From the NCBI GenBank assembly GCA_015295805.1, contig DVEF01000065.1, positions 22,190-86,189 of the forward strand: a stretch of DNA of 64,000 nucleotides, given 5' to 3'. Below the pieces are notes generated by a model. It saw only the letters and a program-made list of their open reading frames with translations. It ran no database searches and was not told the origin of the DNA. Numbering within the stretch: position 1 is the first letter of the stretch; the number at the start of each line of letters is the position of its first letter. The position numbers were made by a program, and so were the translations under genes. Of the stretch, positions 36,812-47,044 are shown one piece after another. Source of the stretch: Geminocystis sp. M7585_C2015_104. GTDB taxonomy: Bacteria; Cyanobacteriota; Cyanobacteriia; Cyanobacteriales; Cyanobacteriaceae.

Positions 36812-37852
36812 TTATACAGAAAGAGAAAGTCTTCTGGCACGGAGTTGTCCACAAGCGGCATCAGCAGACAAGCCGCGGGAATAACGCACAGTGGCGGCGA
36901 TTTTCTCCTGTTTTAGTATTTGGAGAAAACGGTTAATTCTCTCAAGGGAAGGACGTTGATAATGAGCCTGGGAAATGGGATTATAGGGGATAAGATTAAC
37001 GTGACTTTGAAAACCCCTCACAAGACTAGCTAATTGTTTGGCATGGGAAGGCAAATCGTTAACTCCCGCCAAGAGGATGTATTCAAACGTAACCCGTCTG
37101 CCGGTGGTTTTAACATATTCTCGACAGTCTGCCAATAGTTGGGGGAGGGGATAGTGTTTGGCAGTGGGGATTAATTTCTCCCGTAGCTGTTGATTGGCAG
37201 CATGAAGACTGACTGCTAAGGTAATTTGCAGGTGATGTTTGGCCAATTGTAGGATTTTTTGTGGCAAACCGACAGTAGAAACAGTAAGATTTCGTTGCCC
37301 AATGCCTATATCTTTGTTAATAACCTCAATAGCAGGGATAAGCTGTGGTAAATTTAATAATGGTTCCCCCATCCCCATAAAAACAACATGGGAAACTCTC
37401 CTGCCAAAGTCTCTTTGAACAGTCAAAATCTGATCTACAATCTCATGGGTGTATAAATTGCGAGTAAAACCCCCTTTTCCCGTGGCACAAAAATCACATC
37501 CCATAGCACAACCCACCTGAGTAGAAACACACACTGTCAATCTTTTCTCGGTGGGGATGCCAACGGTTTCAATAATCAAACCATCTTGTAGTTGCAGGAG
37601 GTATTTGCGAGTTCCGTCGTCGGCTATACTACGATGATAGAGAAAAGAACGACCAAGAATGGCATCACTCTGAGACTCTCGCCATTGCAAAGGCAAGACA
37701 GAAATTTCCCGCCAAGAGGTGGCAGCCTTCTGATAAAGCCACTGATACAGTTGTTTGCCTCGGTAGGTAGGCAATCCTTGTTTTTCCACCCAAGCGGTTA
37801 ACTCAGCCAGGGATTTGCCCAATAATACTTCTGGTTTTGTGGTGGTAGACAT
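36812..37852 (-). CDS. rlmN: 23S rRNA (adenine(2503)-C(2))-methyltransferase
   Basis: A 346-residue radical-SAM enzyme methylating A2503 of 23S rRNA and A37 of some tRNAs. The iron-sulfur motif [11 protein letters not shown] (Cys-x3-Cys-x2-Cys), then [33 protein letters not shown] and the C-terminal catalytic Cys in ADAACGQL are present. I chose the ATG at 37852, where the family start ([20 protein letters not shown]) follows; an upstream frame to 37936 is low-complexity. Confidence 0.95.
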   Translation of the reverse strand: MSTTTKPEVLLGKSLAELTAWVEKQGLPTYRGKQLYQWLYQKAATSWREISVLPLQWRESQSDAILGRSFLYHRSIADDGTRKYLLQLQDGLIIETVGIPTEKRLTVCVSTQVGCAMGCDFCATGKGGFTRNLYTHEIVDQILTVQRDFGRRVSHVVFMGMGEPLLNLPQLIPAIEVINKDIGIGQRNLTVSTVGLPQKILQLAKHHLQITLAVSLHAANQQLREKLIPTAKHYPLPQLLADCREYVKTTGRRVTFEYILLAGVNDLPSHAKQLASLVRGFQSHVNLIPYNPISQAHYQRPSLERINRFLQILKQEKIAATVRYSRGLSADAACGQLRARRLSLSV

Positions 37853-37983
37853 TATTTTTTTGTCCTTCCTTATTTTATTTTTTATCTTTATTCCCCAGGG
37901 TGGCAGCCGGAAGGCTATTGAATTGAGACAAGACAAGGGGTGATACCTGTAAAATATATTCTAACTGGAGAAGAATAATAACT

Positions 37984-39000
37984 ATGCAGGGAATGGGATT
38001 TAAAGACTACTATTCGATTTTGGGGGTTGACAAGAAGGCATCACCGGAGGAGATTAAAAAGGCATTTCGGCGACTAGCAGTAAAATACCACCCAGACAGG
38101 AATCCCAATGACAAGGTGGCGGAGGAGAAGTTTAAGGAGATTAGTGAGGCTTATGAAATTTTAAGTGATCCTGACAAAAGGGCAAAGTATGATCAATTTA
38201 TTCGTCTTGGGGGGGTTGGTGGCAAACAATCTCAGTCTCAGTGGACTTCTTCTAGCTCTACTAGACCAGGAGGCGATTCTCGTACCCGTTACAATAATGA
38301 CATAGATTTCGACTTTAGTAAATACGACAGTTTTGAACAATTTGTAGCAGACTTGTTAAAAAGACCCTTCGGCAATTATACCAGTACTGGGGCTGGCACT
38401 AAAAATTCTGGCAGCACTAAGAGTAGCACTAAAACCAGTTACAACTATAATGCCAAGGACAAGGGCAATGATGTAGAAAAGACAATAACCCTAACCTATA
38501 GTCAAGCATATCATGGGGTGGAGACCAATGTGGATCTGGGGGTGGAGCAGATAAAGGTGAGAATCCCTCCCGGTGCGAAAAAAGGCACAAGGGTAAGAAT
38601 TAGGGGAAAAGGGCAATTTAACCCCGTCACCAGTCAGAGTGGGGATTTATACTTAAAGGTGGACCTGAAGCCCCATGAATTATTTTATTTTCAAGATGAC
38701 AAGTTAACTGTGGATGTACCTGTTACTCCCCATGAAGCCGTATTAGGGGGGGAAATTGAAGTGCCAACGCCGGAGGGAGGGGTGAAGGTGAAACTCCCTG
38801 CCGGTATTCGCAATGGACAATATTTGCGTCTGCGGGGGAAGGGATGGCCCAATCTACAGGGTGGGAAGGATGATTTATTTGTCAAGGTAGTGATTGCCAC
38901 ACCCCAAAATATATCCCCCCAGGAAAGGGAGTACTATGAGAAGATAAAGGCAATTAGTAAAGAAAATCCTCGCGCCCATCTACAAAATGTGAGACTGTGA
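37984..39000 (+). CDS. DnaJ-type co-chaperone without zinc finger
   Basis: A 338-residue Hsp40. The J domain (about 6-72) has [22 protein letters not shown] with the HPD motif, and [18 protein letters not shown] Gly/Ser/Thr-rich linker (about 78-150) follows. The C-terminal substrate-binding domains (about 160-330) have [20 protein letters not shown] and [18 protein letters not shown]. The CxxCxGxG zinc centre is missing, so it is a type II (CbpA-like) DnaJ. It works with DnaK. Divergent from rlmN. Confidence 0.93.
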   Translation: MQGMGFKDYYSILGVDKKASPEEIKKAFRRLAVKYHPDRNPNDKVAEEKFKEISEAYEILSDPDKRAKYDQFIRLGGVGGKQSQSQWTSSSSTRPGGDSRTRYNNDIDFDFSKYDSFEQFVADLLKRPFGNYTSTGAGTKNSGSTKSSTKTSYNYNAKDKGNDVEKTITLTYSQAYHGVETNVDLGVEQIKVRIPPGAKKGTRVRIRGKGQFNPVTSQSGDLYLKVDLKPHELFYFQDDKLTVDVPVTPHEAVLGGEIEVPTPEGGVKVKLPAGIRNGQYLRLRGKGWPNLQGGKDDLFVKVVIATPQNISPQEREYYEKIKAISKENPRAHLQNVRL

Positions 39001-39007
39001 GGGGGAG

Positions 39008-40156
39008 TTAATATAGGTGAATCCGAGGAAGACGGTGTTTGAAGCCACAGAGAATCTCCCAGGATATGGTACCAATGGTATTAGCCCAAAGGTCGGCACT
39101 AATGATAGCATCTTTTTCCCTCCCCAATAGGGTTACTATGTCTCCCACCTCAATATCCTCAAAGTCACTCACATCTATCATGAGTTGATCCATTGTAATA
39201 TTCCCTATTTGCGGCGCATATCTTCCCTTGACAATCACCTTCATCCTATTAGATAACAGACGAGGCACCCCATCAGCATAACCTATTGCCACTACCGCCA
39301 TTTTGATTTCCCGAGGGCACTTATATGTATGACCATAACTTACACCAGTATTAGGAGGTAGATGTTTAATTTGAGTGATGCGCGCCTTGACTTCCAATAC
39401 GGGTTTAAGGGGGATGACGTCTTTCAGGTGGGGTGCGGGGTATAAACCATATAGACACAAACCCACTCTGACTAGATCATAATGGAGGGAGGTATCTGCC
39501 AGGGTGCCGGCGGAATTAGCCAGGTGAAGCAGGGGGATTTTTACCCCCAACGCCTTAATACGGGAAATAGCCTCTTCAAAGCGAGACTGTTGTATTTTCA
39601 TGAAGGTAGTATCTGGCTCATCTGCTGTAGCTAAGTGGGAATAAATACTTTTAAGACGGAGTCGGGGAAATTGCAAAAGGCAACGGACAAATTCTACAGC
39701 ATTTTCCCAACGGGTGCCCAATCTTGACATGCCTGTATCCAATTTTAGATGCACATCCAGGGTAGTATTCAAACTATTGACCACATCGGCAAAAATAGGG
39801 ATTTGCTGGGGGGTGCATAAGGTGGGCTCAAGGTTATATCTGATAATCTCTTTCACTTCTGCCGCTGTATTAATTGCCCCTAGAATCAATATTGGCTTTT
39901 TTATGCCTGCTTCTCTTAATTCTATCCCTTCCCCCAGAGTAGCGATAGCTAGATAATCAACACCGGCATCCACCAGCGTTTCTGCCACTTTAACCGCACC
40001 ATGGCCATAGGCATCTGCCTTTATTACTGCCATAAGACGACAGTTGGGCTTCAACCACTGTTTTATGGCTTTCACGTTGTGTCTCAAAGCCTTATGGTCA
40101 ATAGTTATCCATGCCCTTTGTTGTTGCAACTCTATCCTATTTAGACAATAATTCAC
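39008..40156 (-). CDS. alr: Alanine racemase
   Basis: A 382-residue PLP enzyme giving D-alanine for peptidoglycan. The PLP lysine lies in AVIKADAYGHGAVKVA (about 43-58); then LKLDTGMSRLG, HLANSAGTL, VGLCLYGLYP, the catalytic Tyr region TGVSYGHTYK and GNITMDQLMIDVS. Length is typical. It ends 7 bases from the convergent dnaJ-type gene. Confidence 0.96.
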   Translation of the reverse strand: MNYCLNRIELQQQRAWITIDHKALRHNVKAIKQWLKPNCRLMAVIKADAYGHGAVKVAETLVDAGVDYLAIATLGEGIELREAGIKKPILILGAINTAAEVKEIIRYNLEPTLCTPQQIPIFADVVNSLNTTLDVHLKLDTGMSRLGTRWENAVEFVRCLLQFPRLRLKSIYSHLATADEPDTTFMKIQQSRFEEAISRIKALGVKIPLLHLANSAGTLADTSLHYDLVRVGLCLYGLYPAPHLKDVIPLKPVLEVKARITQIKHLPPNTGVSYGHTYKCPREIKMAVVAIGYADGVPRLLSNRMKVIVKGRYAPQIGNITMDQLMIDVSDFEDIEVGDIVTLLGREKDAIISADLWANTIGTISWEILCGFKHRLPRIHLY

Positions 40157-40282
40157 CTTCCCCTCTATTTATCTCTAACAGTTAGTTTTAATGAGCCACA
40201 GGACTGATGTTGCCCCTTATTTTGGTTGCCCCTCGCCTGCCTATTTTTATTTCCCCTGTTGTGTTTTTTCCTAGCACAATTC

Positions 40283-40477
40283 TCACAAATAGGTGCTCAA
40301 CCACAGGTAGATGAGGAGGGAGAAAATAGAGGTAAAAATCAGGACCAGCAACACACCTCCCGGGAGATTGGTGAGGTAGCCAAAGCCTCTTAAAACATAT
40401 ACAACAACGGCCATAGGAAAGGTTATTTTAAACACCAGGTTGCATACATTTTTAACCGGAACAAATCTCCTCATCAC
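40283..40477 (-). CDS. Small two-helix membrane protein
   Basis: A 64-residue protein with two hydrophobic helices separated by GYLTNLPGGV: MMRRFVPVKNVCNLVFKITF and onwards, then VLLVLIFTSIFSLLIYLWL. The basic start and the glycine-proline turn between helices give it the look of a conserved cyanobacterial small membrane protein. No named family. Confidence 0.65.
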   Translation of the reverse strand: MMRRFVPVKNVCNLVFKITFPMAVVVYVLRGFGYLTNLPGGVLLVLIFTSIFSLLIYLWLSTYL

Positions 40478-40589
40478 CTAATAGCAAAGCTCCTAAATAT
40501 TGGCCCACTGGATATTATCTTATGAGAAAGTCATTTTGTCAAGCAATTTGGTATTATAATAGCCTCGAGGATACGAGGGATTTCCGCTG

Positions 40590-40850
40590 ATGAAAAACAG
40601 AGGAAGTTTGTTTGGTAATATACCTTGTTGGCGGGGGAGGAAGGAGTTTGTAGAAATACTAAAACAAGGAGATATACTGGAAAACCTAATTGAATTAAAA
40701 GCAGGAGATTATATATTCATCCCCTCAGAAAACCCTCGTCAGAGGGCACACCTATGGCATAAATTTTCAGAAAAAACAGACATAATGGGAAAAAAAATAA
40801 CTCCTCCCCGGGAGAGAGAGGAGATGACTGAGCTAATTTTTAGGCTTTAA
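40590..40850 (+). CDS. Small hypothetical protein next to prk
   Basis: An 86-residue, charged, soluble protein (MKNRGSLFGNIPCWRGRKEF; later LKAGDYIFIPSENPRQRAHL). A TATAAT box at 40555-40560 lies 30 bases before the ATG, which supports expression. Its stop overlaps the prk stop by 4 bases. No family recognised. Confidence 0.5.
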   Translation: MKNRGSLFGNIPCWRGRKEFVEILKQGDILENLIELKAGDYIFIPSENPRQRAHLWHKFSEKTDIMGKKITPPREREEMTELIFRL

Positions 40851-41851
40851 ACCTTAGCTACTTGACTGGAGGTGGTGGCGACTTGGCCAGTGAGTTTTTC
40901 GTAGGTTTCCCGCATTTTTAGCCCTACTAACACCTGGAATAAACCAGTGCCATTATTTGAACCAGGATATTCCTTGTGTTTTAACAATAATTCTGTCATT
41001 TCACCGTAATATTTGGTGCCGATGCGGCTGAGGTGACTCTCAATATAAATGATTTCTTCTAGATTATCGAACTGGCCGTCAATTTCTAGGACAGAAACCT
41101 CATTGCCAAGGTAGGTGTCAGGGCCGTAGAATAGTTTAATACCAGGGTAGGCACAGGTCAATTTACGGCCACAAGGACGCCATTCAATGGTAGAGCCTTC
41201 GTCGAATAGGTAGGCAGTTTCAAAATTGGGATTGCCTTCTTTTTGGATAAGACGCACTCTCAGAATGTTACTATCTGGATCATCTACTAATTGAGTGGGT
41301 AATACCTGGATGATCACATCGGCGTATTGTCTCTGGGGTTCGATATAGGCGGTAAAGTCAGGTTTTCTGGCATTGATGGAGGCGATGACGTCTTCATAGG
41401 TATGCCCCCTTTCTGCCATATCCCTTTGGATTTTCCATTTAATTTTAACTGGTTCGCTTATATCCAGGTATACTCCAAAGTCCACTAGTTTTCTTACTCT
41501 CTCATCGTAGAAGGGGTGTAAACCCTCGATTACCACCAGCTTGTTGGGTTCAACCCTTTCTGGGGGGTCTATTGTACCAGTTTCGTGGTTGTATACTGGT
41601 TTTTCAATGGCTTGACCGTTTTTGAGGGCGGCAATTTGTTCGGCCATCAAATCGAAGTTATTGGCGCGAGGATCTAATGCTGTGATGCCCAATTCCTTTC
41701 TCTGCTTGCGATCCAGACAATGGTAGTCGTCCAGACAGATTACAGTCATGAATTCTCTGCCAAACAAATCTTCTAGACGACGCAGAAAGGTTGACTTGCC
41801 ACAGCCGGAGTCACCTGCCACTCCGATAATAACTACTCTATCTTGACTCAT
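40847..41851 (-). CDS. prk: Phosphoribulokinase
   Basis: A 334-residue Calvin-cycle enzyme making ribulose 1,5-bisphosphate. The P-loop GVAGDSGCGKST (about 10-21) contains Cys17, and VICLDDYH gives Cys39; these are the thioredoxin-controlled pair of photosynthetic Prk. The C-terminal pair is also present in WRPCGRKLTCAYPG (about 226-239), used in the GAPDH-CP12-Prk complex. A catalytic Asp lies in CLDDYH. It stands alone with its own upstream region. Confidence 0.97.
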   Translation of the reverse strand: MSQDRVVIIGVAGDSGCGKSTFLRRLEDLFGREFMTVICLDDYHCLDRKQRKELGITALDPRANNFDLMAEQIAALKNGQAIEKPVYNHETGTIDPPERVEPNKLVVIEGLHPFYDERVRKLVDFGVYLDISEPVKIKWKIQRDMAERGHTYEDVIASINARKPDFTAYIEPQRQYADVIIQVLPTQLVDDPDSNILRVRLIQKEGNPNFETAYLFDEGSTIEWRPCGRKLTCAYPGIKLFYGPDTYLGNEVSVLEIDGQFDNLEEIIYIESHLSRIGTKYYGEMTELLLKHKEYPGSNNGTGLFQVLVGLKMRETYEKLTGQVATTSSQVAKV

Positions 41852-41980
41852 CTTTTTCTCTATAGTTATCTAAAATCAGCCCTTATTTTATACAGTTGCC
41901 TTGAGTTTGTGTTTGTTTGTTATCTTATCAGTCAAATGCCCCAATTGCATATTTTTTTCTCAACTAGTTTCCCTGAGTAC

Positions 41981-42011
41981 TTGGTAATATATTTGCATTA
42001 CGAGTTATAAT
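41981..42011 (+). promoter_or_regulatory. Possible promoter of the pseudopilin gene
   Basis: TTGGTA (41981-41986) and TATAAT (42006-42011) with a 19-base spacer, 27 bases before the ATG at 42039. The spacer is a little long. Confidence 0.4.
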
Positions 42012-42038
42012 AAAAGAGAGGGCTCAGGGGAAAGGTAA

Positions 42039-42818
42039 ATGAAAGACAATCCGATTTTATGGAAATGGTTACTCCATCAAGCTAAAAACCAAGAGGCGGG
42101 TGTATCCCTGATGGAATTGATAGTTGCCCTTGTAATAGGAGGCATCACGTTAGTTTTGGGGGCAGTACTCTTTGTAAATGTCTTGAGGGCCAATAAAGCC
42201 GTGGAATCCAAGACTGTTGCCGCGGCGGAATTGCAAAGGGCCCTCAGTTTCATTGTAGAGGACATAAAACTGGCTAGCAACGTCACTATGGTGAACAGGG
42301 GTAATACCTATTGCCCCACTAGTCAGGTAGATTCCAATGAATGCCTGGTTTTAAGGCGGAATGAAAACGGCACTGTTTACGTAATATCCTACGGATACAA
42401 AGATATTCAGAACCAGAATACACACTTTTATAAACCAGGAGTGCTAAAAAGACAAGTATACAGACAGTCAGACAACACTCCGGTAAGTCACGATTACAGA
42501 ACACTACCGGTTACAGGAGGACAACAAGCGGCATGGGATGACTATACAACAGTGGCAGACGGCCTAATTAACACTACACCCCGAGTGTCAGTGGCATGTG
42601 AAAACTTTGAGGGGATAAAATTATGGCAGGATAGTAGTGCCAACTCCAACAGGGGGCAGATTTACGGTGATACAAGTGATGGGAGGGGGGGGTTTCGTTT
42701 TTGCCTATACAATACTGCTGGTGACAACCGTCTAGCTAGAGTGTTTCTCATAGGGAGGACAGTGGATGAGAGAGACAGTGAGTTTAGATTGGCCAGTTTC
42801 GGCCTAGCACGCAACTAG
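42039..42818 (+). CDS. Type IV pseudopilin-like protein (PilW/HpsC-like)
   Basis: A 259-residue protein with a class III signal: cleavage expected between Gly21 and Val22 in EAGVSLMELIVALVIGG, with Glu at position +5 and a following hydrophobic helix (about 24-47). The rest is a soluble domain with four cysteines (in YCPTSQ, ECLVL, VACENF and RFCLY) that could form disulfides. The leader of 21 residues is long. It belongs to the minor pseudopilins of type IV pili or type II-like secretion; in cyanobacteria similar proteins (HpsB-D) support polysaccharide secretion. Alone here, so the exact system is inference. Confidence 0.82.
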   Translation: MKDNPILWKWLLHQAKNQEAGVSLMELIVALVIGGITLVLGAVLFVNVLRANKAVESKTVAAAELQRALSFIVEDIKLASNVTMVNRGNTYCPTSQVDSNECLVLRRNENGTVYVISYGYKDIQNQNTHFYKPGVLKRQVYRQSDNTPVSHDYRTLPVTGGQQAAWDDYTTVADGLINTTPRVSVACENFEGIKLWQDSSANSNRGQIYGDTSDGRGGFRFCLYNTAGDNRLARVFLIGRTVDERDSEFRLASFGLARN

Positions 42819-42828
42819 GTATTATTGC

Positions 42829-43956
42829 CTAAAGTTCCATAGCTAGTTCTAGGACCTGTTGGAGGCTGTCACACCAGTGAAACTGAGGAGGCTTATGGGG
42901 GAGGGGATAGAGGGTGCGAATAATCCAGGAAGGGGGGTGAGACTGTTCTAATTTTGTAAGTTCTCGTAATTCTGATTTCGACAACTCTTGTTCCCTCAAG
43001 GCCAGTTGCTGGGTTAGAATGTCTACAAAACTATCCAGGTTAGAATGAACTACTAAGACTTTTTTGAGGCTCTTCTGTGCCATAATCTGGCTAATCAGAG
43101 GGTTGACGTTTTCCTGCCAGTAGACAGCAGTCTTACGGGGTAACAGATAGAGGCTGTGGATGGGGGAGTTGTTGTTTCCCTGCTGAAGGAGGTTGCCTAA
43201 TAGTATTGCCTCATCCCTACTGTCGCTGACAATGGCTATATCCTTTTCTGGGTTATTTTCCGGGTTAAGGATAAAGACTGTATAGGGCCTATCGTAGCCG
43301 TTTTTTAGATATTTATGTAATTCAGGATGGCGTTGCAAAGCGTAATGGTTAAGACGGATTTTGCCATCTAAGGCTATTACCTCCCCGTTTTCCCTTAACC
43401 CCAAGGGATTGATTTCTACAATGTCTAAGTCATAGGTGACAAATAGCTGATACATTTTGGTAAACACATCGGCTACAGAGGCCATGGCCCTCCCTGTTAA
43501 TCCTATTTTCTTGGCCAAAATCCTTGCCTGAAAAGGAGAAAAGGAATCCTCGATGGGGAAACTCTCCAAATTAGCCAGTAAAGACTCTACCTCTACCCCA
43601 CCCCTACCGGAAGCTAGCAATAGGGGCCTGCCGATGGTATTGTCCCACATTATCCCCACAAATAACTCCCTGTCCACCCGGCAATGGCTTTCTGCTAGCA
43701 ACACCTGGGGATATTCTCCTTCTATAGCTAGGTTGAAAAGGGAACGTGCCACAGCAATGGCGTCTATAGTATTCTCTACAAATCTAACACCCCCAAACTG
43801 TGTCCTTCCACTGGCCAACACCTGGGATTTGATTACAATAGGATAGGGCAGTTGTAGATTTTTTACCTCCCCCGGGTGGTAGATGGGTTGAGAGGGTAAT
43901 ATGGGAATCCCCACCTGGGCAAATAATTCCTTGGCTTGATACTCCAGCAAATCCAT
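42829..43956 (-). CDS. SucC-like ATP-grasp protein (succinate-CoA ligase beta subunit family)
   Basis: A 375-residue protein. MDLLEYQAKELFAQVGIPIL at the start, VRFVENTIDA, LDIVEINPLGL and GEVIALDGKI are ATP-grasp signatures of succinyl-CoA synthetase beta. The usual Gly-rich GRGKAGG loop reads GRTQFGG, and the C-terminal CoA-ligase part (from about 230) lacks the familiar GG.GANFLD region. No alpha-subunit gene (sucD) is adjacent. It could be a working but diverged cyanobacterial SucC or a relative with another role. The start is the ATG at 43956; a TTG two codons upstream is possible. Confidence 0.75.
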   Translation of the reverse strand: MDLLEYQAKELFAQVGIPILPSQPIYHPGEVKNLQLPYPIVIKSQVLASGRTQFGGVRFVENTIDAIAVARSLFNLAIEGEYPQVLLAESHCRVDRELFVGIMWDNTIGRPLLLASGRGGVEVESLLANLESFPIEDSFSPFQARILAKKIGLTGRAMASVADVFTKMYQLFVTYDLDIVEINPLGLRENGEVIALDGKIRLNHYALQRHPELHKYLKNGYDRPYTVFILNPENNPEKDIAIVSDSRDEAILLGNLLQQGNNNSPIHSLYLLPRKTAVYWQENVNPLISQIMAQKSLKKVLVVHSNLDSFVDILTQQLALREQELSKSELRELTKLEQSHPPSWIIRTLYPLPHKPPQFHWCDSLQQVLELAMEL

Positions 43957-43966
43957 GGTCAACCGG

Positions 43967-45466
43967 TTAGTAGTATCCTAGATCTACCGCTATTCTATGG
44001 GCACAACTAAATCCAGAAAAGGCCACCGCATTCAATCCTTGCCCTGGAAAAGTGCTATCCCCCACACAGTAAAGATTTTTGATTGAAGTACGGTTGAAAG
44101 GCATTGCCAACAGACCTGGGAGACGACGTGCGGGAATAGGGCCGTAAGTGCCGTTTATACGTCCCAAAAAGCGTCTGTGAGTCAGGGGTGTGCCTATCTC
44201 CATATAGTCTAGATGGGCGTCTAACCCCGGGAAAATGGCCTCCAATCGTTCAATTATACGCCCTGCCGCCTCCTCCTTCTTATATTCGTACTGTTTCCTC
44301 GATAATCCCCGCCAATATTCTATGCTACTTGGGGTAAAAGTGTGTATGATGTGGTAGCCCTCTGGTGCTAAACTAGGATCTAGTACTGTGGGAATGGACA
44401 CGAAAATTGTCCCCTGTTCCGTCTCCATATTCTCCCAGTTTTCCAGGAGGATATGATGGCATTCTGGTTTATCCTCCCTAAACAACTCCGCACTTACCCC
44501 TAGGTGCAAACTCAGAAAGCTAGGGGATTGACGGTAGTTTTTCTCCCATTGTCTCTCTCGAAGGGGTTTCTTTTGATTCTTCAGTAACTTGTCAAAAGTA
44601 TCCCAACGGGTAGCATTGGAGACAATCCTCTCCCCATAATACTCCTTGCCGTTAGCTAGTCTCACTCCCACCGCTTGTCCATATTGTACCAGTATCTCGC
44701 TTACCCTGGCTCCATACTGGATTTCCCCCCCATGTTTGATCAGGCCTTCTACTAGTTTTTCTGCTATTTTGCCTACTCCCCCCTTTGGATAGTTAATCCC
44801 ACCATAATGGCGATCGGAAAATACCATCCCTGCATTAATCATGGGGGTTAAGTCAGCCGGTACTGTTGACCAAGAATAACATTCTATGTCGATGAATTTC
44901 AACAATTCTGGATTTTTGATATACTTACGGGCTACATCCCCTACATTGAGGGGAAGATATTTCAGCAAACGTAAACAGGCGCCTGGGTTTTGGAAAAACA
45001 CACGGATTAGATATCTTATTTCTTCCAACGACAACAATTCAATGGAATTAAGGGCATTAAATACCTGCCAACATTCATCATAAAACCCCCTAATCCCCTC
45101 TTTCTCCTCTGGGAAGTAGCTGTATAACTCTCCTAGAAATCTCTCGTAATCTCTGTGGACTTTAACTTCTAGGCCATTGGGAAGATGATAGTGTATTTGT
45201 ACTGGATCTGGTATAGTTTCCAATGTGACTCCCACTGCTTCCAAGGCGCGGGTTAATAGATTGGTGGTGCCGGATTTGCCAAAGCCGAATATCATGGAGG
45301 CACCCACATCAAAGCGGTACCCATTACGCTCGAAATAACCTGCACTACCACCCGGGATTACATAACGTTCCAATACTAACACTTTTATCCCCTTTGCCGC
45401 CAACTGGGTTGCCGTTACTAATCCCCCAATCCCCGCGCCAATTACAATCACATCATAATGCTTCAT
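43967..45466 (-). CDS. crtH: Carotenoid (prolycopene) isomerase
   Basis: A 499-residue FAD enzyme converting poly-cis-lycopene to all-trans. N-terminal [18 protein letters not shown] (about 5-22) and [24 protein letters not shown], then [17 protein letters not shown], and a C-terminal [22 protein letters not shown]. These are specific to CrtISO/CrtH rather than CrtI-type desaturases. It lies 4 bases after the start side of the SucC-like gene on the same strand. Confidence 0.93.
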   Translation of the reverse strand: MKHYDVIVIGAGIGGLVTATQLAAKGIKVLVLERYVIPGGSAGYFERNGYRFDVGASMIFGFGKSGTTNLLTRALEAVGVTLETIPDPVQIHYHLPNGLEVKVHRDYERFLGELYSYFPEEKEGIRGFYDECWQVFNALNSIELLSLEEIRYLIRVFFQNPGACLRLLKYLPLNVGDVARKYIKNPELLKFIDIECYSWSTVPADLTPMINAGMVFSDRHYGGINYPKGGVGKIAEKLVEGLIKHGGEIQYGARVSEILVQYGQAVGVRLANGKEYYGERIVSNATRWDTFDKLLKNQKKPLRERQWEKNYRQSPSFLSLHLGVSAELFREDKPECHHILLENWENMETEQGTIFVSIPTVLDPSLAPEGYHIIHTFTPSSIEYWRGLSRKQYEYKKEEAAGRIIERLEAIFPGLDAHLDYMEIGTPLTHRRFLGRINGTYGPIPARRLPGLLAMPFNRTSIKNLYCVGDSTFPGQGLNAVAFSGFSCAHRIAVDLGYY

Positions 45467-45579
45467 ATCTTATCTCATCTTCTGTCTTTTGTTCGTCTTC
45501 CTTCCCTTACCAGTTTAGCGTTCCTCTGCCTCAAAAACTAGTCTTTTTTTCTCCTTTTTTGCCTCTTTCAAAAACTGCT

Positions 45580-47044
45580 ATGAAATCTCCCAAATTTCTT
45601 CTTTTTACCTCCCTATGCAGTCTTATTCTTTGTCTTTATGTCATGATGAAGTCCACACTTCCTTGAGGTTTGCCGGCTACCAACAGTAGGAGTTTATTCA
45701 ACAGTTTTTTACTGGGGAGATTATTTCCGCCGGCCATTTATTTTCCTCTCTTAAATAGAGCAAAAAAAGGGGTTTCAAATCCCCTATAAATGCCCTTGCC
45801 AGCAAACCGGAACCCCCTCCTCTGTACTGGATCACATTATGGCAGTGGCAGAGGCTATTTAACTTATCCATTTTATCCACTAGATTGCTATCAGTTATTT
45901 TTAGTATTCTTTCCATTTTGGCTATTTATCTTGTTTCCCAATACCTTTTTGCTGATAAACTGGTTGCCGTCATTACCACTACTATTTTTGCTTTTTCCCC
46001 ACTGCAGATTCCCTATTCCCAGGAAGCAAGAGAATACAGTCTATGGAATTTATTATCACTCCTGACAATATTTTACTTGTTCAGGGCAATTAGACAAGAG
46101 GCATTGGGCTAGAGGGGTTGGGCTATAGGGAATTGTAGACAACAATATTGGTGGGAGTATACTGTCACTTTGACTGCCACATTATACACCTCTCTTTTAT
46201 CCCTATCAATCCCCATGGTTAATTTTTTTTATGTCCTTTTTTCCCACAGTCTTTTTCCAAAACGCCTAGGGAATTACCTCCTGTTATTCACCATGTTTGG
46301 CCTATTATTGTTCAGCCCATGGCTACTAGTAATTTATTACAATTACCATAAACTCAGGGAAAACATCTATTGGCTCAACACACAGCAATCCCCGATGTTT
46401 CTTGGCAACATGTGGGCCTTGCATTTTACGAGTGTATTTGCGGATTTAGGCTTGCCTTTGTACCACTCACCGGGCTAGTTGTTTTCTTATTGTACTTATT
46501 TTTTGCCTGTTGGGTTGTAGTCTCATTTTTCTTATCCGCACAACCGAAGGGTATTTATGGACTTATCTTGTTTTATTTTTACTAATACCCAGTCTTATTC
46601 TAATTGTAACGGACTTAATGTTTGGTGGAATTTGCTCGGCGGTTACCCGTTACTTTTTCCTATCCTATCTGCCATTTTATCTCGCAGTGGGCCACACTTT
46701 AGCCCCGAAAATTAAACAAAAATTAAAACTGTGGGTAGCCGTCTTCCTGTCAATTCTACTTCTAGAAAGTGCCTCCAACTTTATCATTCTAAATAGTGAT
46801 ACCTGGTGGAATAAATATACTGGTTGTCATAACCCAGCCATTGCCTCGTCCTGATTATAAACCAAAATATCGGCACTAATGTAAAACTGCGGTTGTTAGA
46901 CATAGAAACTACCCCTATTTACCCAAAAAAATTTTCTCACGCCTATATATAACCCCCCCGGAATTCAGACAAAAACTGGAAAATATTTACCATACTAAAT
47001 CAACGTTGGTGTCTCCTTGGTTGTATGAAATTAAACCTAATTAA
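45580..47044 (+). pseudogene. Decayed GT39-type (ArnT/PMT superfamily) membrane glycosyltransferase
   Basis: A readable but broken gene. Mostly in one frame: CHDEVHTSLRFAGYQQ (about 45637), PPPLYWITLWQ (45813), RLLSVIFSILSILAIYL, then FSPLQIPYSQEAREYSLWNL, then WWEYTVTLTATLYTSLL. Three in-frame TAG stops interrupt it (45687, 45756, 46110). Frameshifts occur near 45630, 46470 and 46520; the last parts are DLMFGGICSAVTRYFFLSYL in a second frame and EFRQKLENIYHTKSTLVSPW with the end at 47044 in a third. HPPLY.., SPF..YSQEAR.YSL and the C-terminal RY.L segment are hallmarks of polytopic undecaprenyl-sugar glycosyltransferases. Its end overlaps the next gene's end by 45 bases. Confidence 0.9.

Noticed and set aside
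45687..46112. Recoding of TAG as an amino acid, because all three in-frame stops in the glycosyltransferase remnant are TAG
   Set aside because: The same gene also has frameshifts, and other genes here end normally with TAG (for example rsmE and hflX); gene decay explains it better.
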